A DNA stretch of 17,446 bases, taken from positions 1-17,446 of the forward strand of contig JAJZQR010000096.1 of NCBI GenBank assembly GCA_021806765.1, written 5' to 3'. The translations under genes were made by a program, and so were the position numbers. The stretch is from Chloroflexota bacterium (GTDB lineage: Bacteria; Chloroflexota; UBA6077). The notes below the pieces were generated by a model. That model did not search any database and was not told the origin of the DNA. It was given only the letters and a program-made list of their open reading frames with translations. Shown here piece by piece: positions 12,899-17,446 of this stretch; within the stretch, counting starts at the first letter, position 1; every line of letters begins with the position of its first letter.

Positions 12899-13510
12899 AT
12901 GTCCGAGTTGGAAGCTATTGCGGAAGAGATCGCGGCCTGCCACCGGTGCGACCTGGCCAAGTCACGGCATCTGACCGTGCCGGGTGAGGGGAATCCCCAG
13001 GCAGAGATATTGTTCGTGGGCGAGGCGCCTGGCTGGTACGAGAATCAGCAGGGACGTCCCTTCGTGGGGCCCGCCGGCCAGTTTCTCGAGGAACTGCTGC
13101 AATCGGTCTCTCTGAATCGTTCGGATGTGTTCATCGCCAACGTGGTGAAGTGCCGCCCTCCTCAGAACCGGGACCCGCTGCCCGAGGAGATCGAGGCATG
13201 CTCCAACTATCTGGCTCGTCAGGTGGCTGCCATCGAGCCTAAGGTGATCGTCACCCTGGGCCGGTTCTCCATGGGTAGGTTCTTCCCTCCGGGCAAGAGC
13301 ATCCGCGAGCTGCACGGCACCACCAGCGTGAAGGATGGGATGCTGTGCTTTGCCATGTACCATCCGGCGGCGGCGCTGCATCAACCGGCGCTACGCCGGA
13401 CGATCGAGCAGGATATGTTGAAGCTTCCACCTCTTCTGGCGGCAACCAGCGGCTCTGGCAAGACCGACAGGCCGCCGGAGGAGAAGCCCTCTCAGTTGAG
13501 CCTCTTTTAG
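12899..13510 (+). CDS. Family-4 uracil-DNA glycosylase with 4Fe-4S cluster
   Basis: 203 residues. The enzyme removes uracil from DNA after cytosine deamination or dUTP misincorporation. The four cluster cysteines are at C14, C17 (CHRC), C85 (VVKCRPP) and C101, the CxxC-X67-C-X15-C arrangement of family-4 (UDGa) enzymes. Motif GEAPGWYENQQGRPFVGPAGQ (41-61) is the active-site loop, with E48 and the uracil-binding F55, and MYHPAAAL (153-160) is the DNA-intercalation loop. The extreme C-terminus is QLSLF (199-203), which fits the bacterial beta-clamp binding motif. ATG 12899 is preferred for its GGAGG five bases upstream; ATG 12887 is an in-frame alternative adding four residues. RNase J follows after 71 bases. 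Confidence 0.92.
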   Translation: MSELEAIAEEIAACHRCDLAKSRHLTVPGEGNPQAEILFVGEAPGWYENQQGRPFVGPAGQFLEELLQSVSLNRSDVFIANVVKCRPPQNRDPLPEEIEACSNYLARQVAAIEPKVIVTLGRFSMGRFFPPGKSIRELHGTTSVKDGMLCFAMYHPAAALHQPALRRTIEQDMLKLPPLLAATSGSGKTDRPPEEKPSQLSLF

Positions 13511-13528
13511 GTGTGAATGGTGAATCCT

Positions 13529-13556
13529 GTAGGGGCGACCGACCGGCCGCGCCTAC
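13529..13556. repeat. Decayed palindromic repeat unit
   Basis: GTAGGGGCG and CGCGCCTAC form an imperfect 9-bp inverted repeat (one mismatch) around a 10-base centre ACCGACCGGC. It resembles the GTAGGGGCGACC... palindromes scattered between genes in many Chloroflexi and other genomes. It lies between the glycosylase and RNase J genes; no other copy is seen in this window. Confidence 0.4.
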
Positions 13557-13581
13557 TTGTGAAGTGTAGGGTGAGTGACAG

Positions 13582-15243
13582 TTGGCCCAGAAGCGGTTGA
13601 AGGCGATCCCACTGGGTGGGGTCGGTGAAATCGGCAAGAACATGTGGGTCGTCGAGTACGGCGACGACATCGTCGTGCTCGACTGCGGGTTGATGTTCCC
13701 CGAAGACGAGATGCTGGGGATCGACCTGGTGATCCCTGACATCAGCTACCTGCTGGAGAACCAGGACAAGGTGCGGGGGATAGTGTTGTCCCACGGCCAC
13801 GAGGATCACGTCGGCGCCCTACCCTACGTATTGCCCCAGTTGAACGTTCCGGTCTACGCCACCAAGCTGGCCCAGGGACTCGTCTCCGTCAAGCTGAAGG
13901 AGCACCGCCTCCTGGGCTCCGTGGAGCAGGTAGTGATCGAGGCGGGCGACGTCATCGAGATGGGGGAGCTGACGATAGAGTTCATTCGGGTGGCGCACAG
14001 CATCCCCGATGCTGTGTCCGTGATAGTGCACTCCCCGGTGGGGACCCTGGTGTACACGAGCGACTTCAAGTTCGACCAGAGCCCGATGGACGGCAAGGTG
14101 ACTGACTTCGGCAGGCTGGCGGAGTTGGGGGCCAAGGGGGTGCTGGTGCTGATTTCCGACTGCACTCGTGTGGAGCAGCCGGGCTTCACCCCTTCGGAGC
14201 GACTGGTCACCGAAACCTTCGATCGCGTCTTCCAGAGGGCCCAGGGGCGGGTCCTGATAACGACCTTTGCCTCCAACATCTCCCGGGTCCAGCAGGCGAT
14301 CCAGTCCGCTCATCGCTTCGGGCGGAAGGCCGCGGTGGTGGGCCGCAGCATGGAAAGCAACATCGCCATTGCCCAGGAGCTGGATTACATCAGCATCCCG
14401 GATGGGGCACTGATGCGGGTGGAGGAGGTGAACAAGCTTCCCTCAGATAAGATCCTGTACGTGACCACCGGCGCTCAGGGCGAACCTACCTCGGTGCTCA
14501 GCAGGATCGCTAACAGGGAGCATCGCCAGATCCAGTTGAAGCCCGGCGATACGGTCATCATCTCGGCTACTCCGGTCCCCGGCAACGAGGAAGCGGTAGC
14601 TCGAACTATCAACAATCTGTTCCGCCAGGGAGTGGATGTCATCTACGGTTCTGAGTCCAGCGTCCACGTCTCGGGCCATGCCAGCCGCGAGGAGCTGCGG
14701 CTGATGATCAACCTGCTGCGGCCCCAGTTCGTCGTGCCTGCCCACGGCGAGTACCGCCACATGGTGCTGTACAAGCGGTTGGCAGAGGAGTGCGGCATTC
14801 CCTCCTCCAACATCCTGATGGCAGAGCTCGGCAGTATCATGGAGTTCAAGCAGGGCAACTTCGGCAAGATCACGGGGAAGGTCCAGGCCGGGGATGTGCT
14901 AGTGGATGGTGTCACCGTCGGCGAGGTGGGCGAGGTGGTACTGCGCGACCGCCAGTTGTTGGCCAAGGATGGGGTGCTGATAGTAGTGGTCACCGTGAAT
15001 CGACAAACCGGCAGGGTGGTGGCCGGCCCCGATGTGGTGTCCCGAGGGTTCGTCTATGCCCGCAACTCCGAGGAGTTGCTGGAGGCGGCCAAGGAGCGTG
15101 CCCTACAGGTGCTGGAGGTGGACGGCGCCGGGCAGGCAGAACTCGGTTTCATCCAGTCCAAGATCAAGGAAGCCGTTGGCAGGTTTCTGTACGAGCAGAC
15201 ACGCCGCCGGCCCATGATCCTGCCGGTGGTGCAGGAGATGTGA
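13582..15243 (+). CDS. rnj: Ribonuclease J
   Basis: 553 residues, standard length for RNase J, a 5'-exonuclease and endonuclease central to mRNA turnover and rRNA maturation in bacteria without RNase E dominance. Metallo-beta-lactamase motifs: LDCGLMFPED (motif 1), SHGHEDHVGALPY with HxHxDH (motif 2, about residues 72-80), VAHSIPDAV, and SDFKFD (metal-bridging Asp). The beta-CASP part has TTFASNISRVQQ and VVGRSM, followed by ISATPVPGNEEAV and HVSGHASREELRLMINLLRPQFVVPAHGEYRH with the late His motifs. The C-terminal ~100 residues form the dimer domain. The start is TTG 13582; an in-frame TGA at 13576 excludes anything upstream. Downstream repeats at 15250-15350 form a terminator-like hairpin. 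Confidence 0.95.
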   Translation: MAQKRLKAIPLGGVGEIGKNMWVVEYGDDIVVLDCGLMFPEDEMLGIDLVIPDISYLLENQDKVRGIVLSHGHEDHVGALPYVLPQLNVPVYATKLAQGLVSVKLKEHRLLGSVEQVVIEAGDVIEMGELTIEFIRVAHSIPDAVSVIVHSPVGTLVYTSDFKFDQSPMDGKVTDFGRLAELGAKGVLVLISDCTRVEQPGFTPSERLVTETFDRVFQRAQGRVLITTFASNISRVQQAIQSAHRFGRKAAVVGRSMESNIAIAQELDYISIPDGALMRVEEVNKLPSDKILYVTTGAQGEPTSVLSRIANREHRQIQLKPGDTVIISATPVPGNEEAVARTINNLFRQGVDVIYGSESSVHVSGHASREELRLMINLLRPQFVVPAHGEYRHMVLYKRLAEECGIPSSNILMAELGSIMEFKQGNFGKITGKVQAGDVLVDGVTVGEVGEVVLRDRQLLAKDGVLIVVVTVNRQTGRVVAGPDVVSRGFVYARNSEELLEAAKERALQVLEVDGAGQAELGFIQSKIKEAVGRFLYEQTRRRPMILPVVQEM

Positions 15244-15249
15244 TGCACG

Positions 15250-15350
15250 GGACTGAGGGCTGAGGACTGAGGGCTGAGCAACGCGCTCGGCCCATCCCTC
15301 CGCCCCTCCGTCCCAGGCTCGTGGTGGCTTCCTCAGTCCCCAGTCCTTTT
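15250..15350 (+). terminator. Heptamer-repeat hairpin after RNase J, probable terminator
   Basis: Left arm (15250-15265) lies in four tandem heptamers GGACTGA/GGGCTGA (15250-15278). Right arm CCTCAGTCCCCAGTCC is at 15331-15346, followed by TTTTA. The arms pair over 16 positions: 14 Watson-Crick pairs, one G.U and one A.C mismatch. The loop is long (about 65 bases). A further CCTCAGTCC lies at 15352-15360. The units are the same as in the array at 8640-8729. Confidence 0.6.
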
Positions 15351-15379
15351 ACCTCAGTCCTGTTCCTGGGAGTCCCGTA

Positions 15380-17446
15380 TTGGCTTCTGGTTCAAGAAAC
15401 AACAGGCGGAAGGCCTCTCGCGAGTTGCGGCTGCCACCCATGAGCCCGGAGATGCGTCGCAAGGTGACCGGCGTGGCTCTGGTGATCGTGGGTGCAGGCA
15501 CAGCCCTGAGCCTGCTCTTCGCCGAGGGGCCCGTCACGGGTGGGGTGAGCTGGCTGTTCCTCAGGGTCGCCGGCTGGGGGGCGATGGCAGTGCCGGTGGC
15601 GATGATGTGGGTCGGTGGAGTCCTGCTTCGGGCCGAACTCGATCCTGAGTTCCAGCCCCGGCGCTGGCAGATCGCCGGCATCGCGCTGCTGCTGGTGTCT
15701 TTCTTCGGTTTGCTTCACCTCCTCCCGGTGGGCTTACCCGACCTGCAGTCCAAGGCGGAAGCTGGGCAGGGTGGTGGCTATCTCGGGTTGCTGGTGAGCG
15801 CTCCGTTGTGGGGAAACTTCGGATCGCTGGGCAGCTTCGTTGTGCTGACGGTCGGGATAGTGGCCGGCGTCGCTCTGGGCTTTCGGATCCATCCGCGACG
15901 GGTCGAAGAGTGGGTTCGTGGGGGGTGGGACCGTTTTGCCCGATGGCGGGCCGAGAGGGCCCAGGAGGTAAAGACAAACCCCGATCTGGAGGGGCCCGAG
16001 GCCAATGCCAAGCCGGTGGCCAAGAAGCCTCAGAAGGCCTCCGGTGAGTCCCAGCAGCACACGGAGGAGGGGGTCGACGAGGGCAAGACGTCTCTGGTGC
16101 GGCGGGGTGAATGGACCTTGCCGTCGATCACGCTCTTCGAGTCGATCCCCGAGACGGAGTTGTCCCAGGTAGACGTAAGACAAAGGGTGCGGGTGATCGA
16201 GGATACTCTGCGCAGCTTCGGCGTCGAGGCCCGGGTGGTTGAAGTAAACCAGGGGCCGGCCGTGACCCAGTTCGGGGTAGAGCCGGGGGTCGGTGTCAAG
16301 GTGGCTCGGATCATGGCCCTGGCCAACGACCTGGCGCTGCGGCTGGCGGCGGCGCCCTTGAGGCTCGAGGCTCCGGTGCCTGGGAAGCAGGTGGTGGGTA
16401 TCGAGGTCCCCAACGGCTCGGTCTCAGTGGTGGCCATCCGGGACTTGCTGGAGAGTGCCAACTACCAGAAAGCCAAAGGCCGGTTGAGGTTGGCCCTGGG
16501 TCGCGACGTTTCCGGCTCGCCGACGGTGGGCGATCTGGCCAAGATGCCTCACCTGCTGATCGCCGGCTCCACCGGTTCCGGCAAGAGCGTCTGCCTCAAC
16601 AGCTTCATCGCCGCCCTGTTGTACCAGTGTACGCCGGATGACCTGCGTCTGTTGATGATCGACCCCAAGATGGTCGAGTTGATGCCCTTTAACGGCGTGC
16701 CCCATCTGCTCACGCCCGTGGTGACGGACATGGAGAAGGTGGTCCCCTCTCTGAAATGGATTGTGCGGGAGATGGAGCGCCGATACCGGATGTTCGCTGC
16801 TCGAGGGGCGCGCAACATCGAGGGGTACAACCGGATGGTCACGGGCAAGGGTTCGGACCTCCCTCTGCCCTACATAGTGGTGATTATCGACGAGTTGGCG
16901 GACCTGATGATGGTGGCCCCCGATGAGGTGGAGAAGATCATCTGTCGCCTCGCGCAGCTTGCCAGGGCCACCGGCATACACCTGGTTGTCGCCACCCAGC
17001 GCCCCTCGGTGGACGTGGTCACCGGCCTCATCAAGGCCAACTTCCCTACCCGCATCTCCTTCGCCGTGACCTCTCAGATCGACTCCCGGGTGATCCTGGA
17101 CCAGGCAGGCGCCGAGAAGTTGCTGGGCCGGGGCGACATGCTCTACCTGCCTCCGGACGCGGCCAAGCCGGTTCGGCTGCAGGGAACCTATGTGTCCGAC
17201 GGCGAGATCAGGGATCTGGTGGACTACTGGAAGAATGCCAGGCCCGCCGAGTATGTAAGCGACTTGACGAGCGGGGTTGCCTTCGAGCCGGTGGAGGAGG
17301 AGGAGAGCGACGATCTGTTCGACCAGGCGGTGGAGGTGGTGTCGCAGCACAGTCAGGTCTCTACCTCCCTGCTCCAGCGGAAGCTGCGGATAGGCTACAA
17401 CCGGGCGGCACGGCTGATGGAGTTGCTGGAGGAGCAGGAGATCGTG
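15380..17446 (+). CDS. ftsK: DNA translocase FtsK/SpoIIIE (3' end outside window)
   Basis: 689 codons are present before the window ends; the frame is open throughout. FtsK is the hexameric pump that clears chromosomal DNA from the division septum and activates dimer resolution. The first ~185 residues hold four membrane segments (about 29-48, 57-83, 97-120, 148-170). A charged linker (about 185-245) is short, as in SpoIIIE-type proteins. The alpha domain (about 245-350) precedes the motor: Walker A GSTGSGKS at 396-403 and Walker B VVIIDELADLMM with D504-E505, then ATQRPSVDVVTGLIKANFPTRISF. The gamma winged helix that reads polar DNA motifs begins near 645 (DQAVEVVSQHSQVSTSLLQRKLRIGYNRAARLMELLEEQEIV) and is cut about 20 residues short. 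The start is TTG 15380, with GGGAG seven bases upstream and no ATG before the first membrane segment. Confidence 0.93.
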   Translation, partial: MASGSRNNRRKASRELRLPPMSPEMRRKVTGVALVIVGAGTALSLLFAEGPVTGGVSWLFLRVAGWGAMAVPVAMMWVGGVLLRAELDPEFQPRRWQIAGIALLLVSFFGLLHLLPVGLPDLQSKAEAGQGGGYLGLLVSAPLWGNFGSLGSFVVLTVGIVAGVALGFRIHPRRVEEWVRGGWDRFARWRAERAQEVKTNPDLEGPEANAKPVAKKPQKASGESQQHTEEGVDEGKTSLVRRGEWTLPSITLFESIPETELSQVDVRQRVRVIEDTLRSFGVEARVVEVNQGPAVTQFGVEPGVGVKVARIMALANDLALRLAAAPLRLEAPVPGKQVVGIEVPNGSVSVVAIRDLLESANYQKAKGRLRLALGRDVSGSPTVGDLAKMPHLLIAGSTGSGKSVCLNSFIAALLYQCTPDDLRLLMIDPKMVELMPFNGVPHLLTPVVTDMEKVVPSLKWIVREMERRYRMFAARGARNIEGYNRMVTGKGSDLPLPYIVVIIDELADLMMVAPDEVEKIICRLAQLARATGIHLVVATQRPSVDVVTGLIKANFPTRISFAVTSQIDSRVILDQAGAEKLLGRGDMLYLPPDAAKPVRLQGTYVSDGEIRDLVDYWKNARPAEYVSDLTSGVAFEPVEEEESDDLFDQAVEVVSQHSQVSTSLLQRKLRIGYNRAARLMELLEEQEIV

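Overview
The window is a 17.4 kb piece of a GC-rich bacterial chromosome. Most likely it comes from a flagellated, monoderm-type Chloroflexota (uncultured relatives of Anaerolineae, Dehalococcoidia or Thermomicrobia), or less likely a GC-rich Bacillota. The evidence is circumstantial: a fliK-flgD-flgE gene order of the Gram-positive type, an LPxTG-anchored surface protein with a sortase, RNase J, frequent TTG starts, and no outer-membrane assembly genes. No rRNA or tRNA gene is present to settle it.

Layout. (1) 1-2498: the end of a flagellar operon on the + strand: the FliK C-terminus, FlgD with a duplicated C-terminal module, the small conserved flagellar operon protein, and hook protein FlgE behind a 129-nt leader that can fold. 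A strong hairpin follows flgE. (2) 2593-4689: a J-domain protein fused to two Ig-like regions and about ten membrane segments. (3) 4704-6217, minus strand: a receiver-only response regulator translationally coupled to a secreted beta-propeller ending in LPNTG, and, divergently, a class-F-like sortase (6440-7153). (4) 7251-8640: cheW behind a sigma-28-type promoter, then a HAD phosphatase whose promoter predicts a leaderless mRNA. (5) 8640-10011: an accessory patch with a CCTCAGT heptamer array, a VapBC-type toxin-antitoxin pair, and a membrane channel/RyR-type gene reduced by internal deletion. (6) 10163-12634, minus strand: rpsF-ssb-rpsR, then a membrane-anchored PpiC-type foldase. The rpsF leader carries a candidate S6:S18 autoregulatory fold and a terminator-like hairpin. 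(7) 12899-17446, + strand: family-4 uracil-DNA glycosylase with a C-terminal beta-clamp motif, RNase J, and FtsK running off the end.

How it fits together. Motility is represented by the hook-assembly genes and by cheW, which has its own flagellar-type promoter. Surface display is represented by the LPNTG propeller and the nearby sortase. The right half is housekeeping: translation and single-strand DNA binding on one strand, DNA repair, RNA decay and chromosome segregation on the other, driven by two promoters placed back to back. The heptamer repeats lie directly after the HAD and RNase J genes and can form hairpins at both places, so they may act as transcription terminators. I found no single wholly unknown system. 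The strongest candidates for a second look are the J-domain/Ig/membrane fusion, the S6:S18 leader, the clamp-binding glycosylase, the deleted RyR gene and the heptamer terminators.
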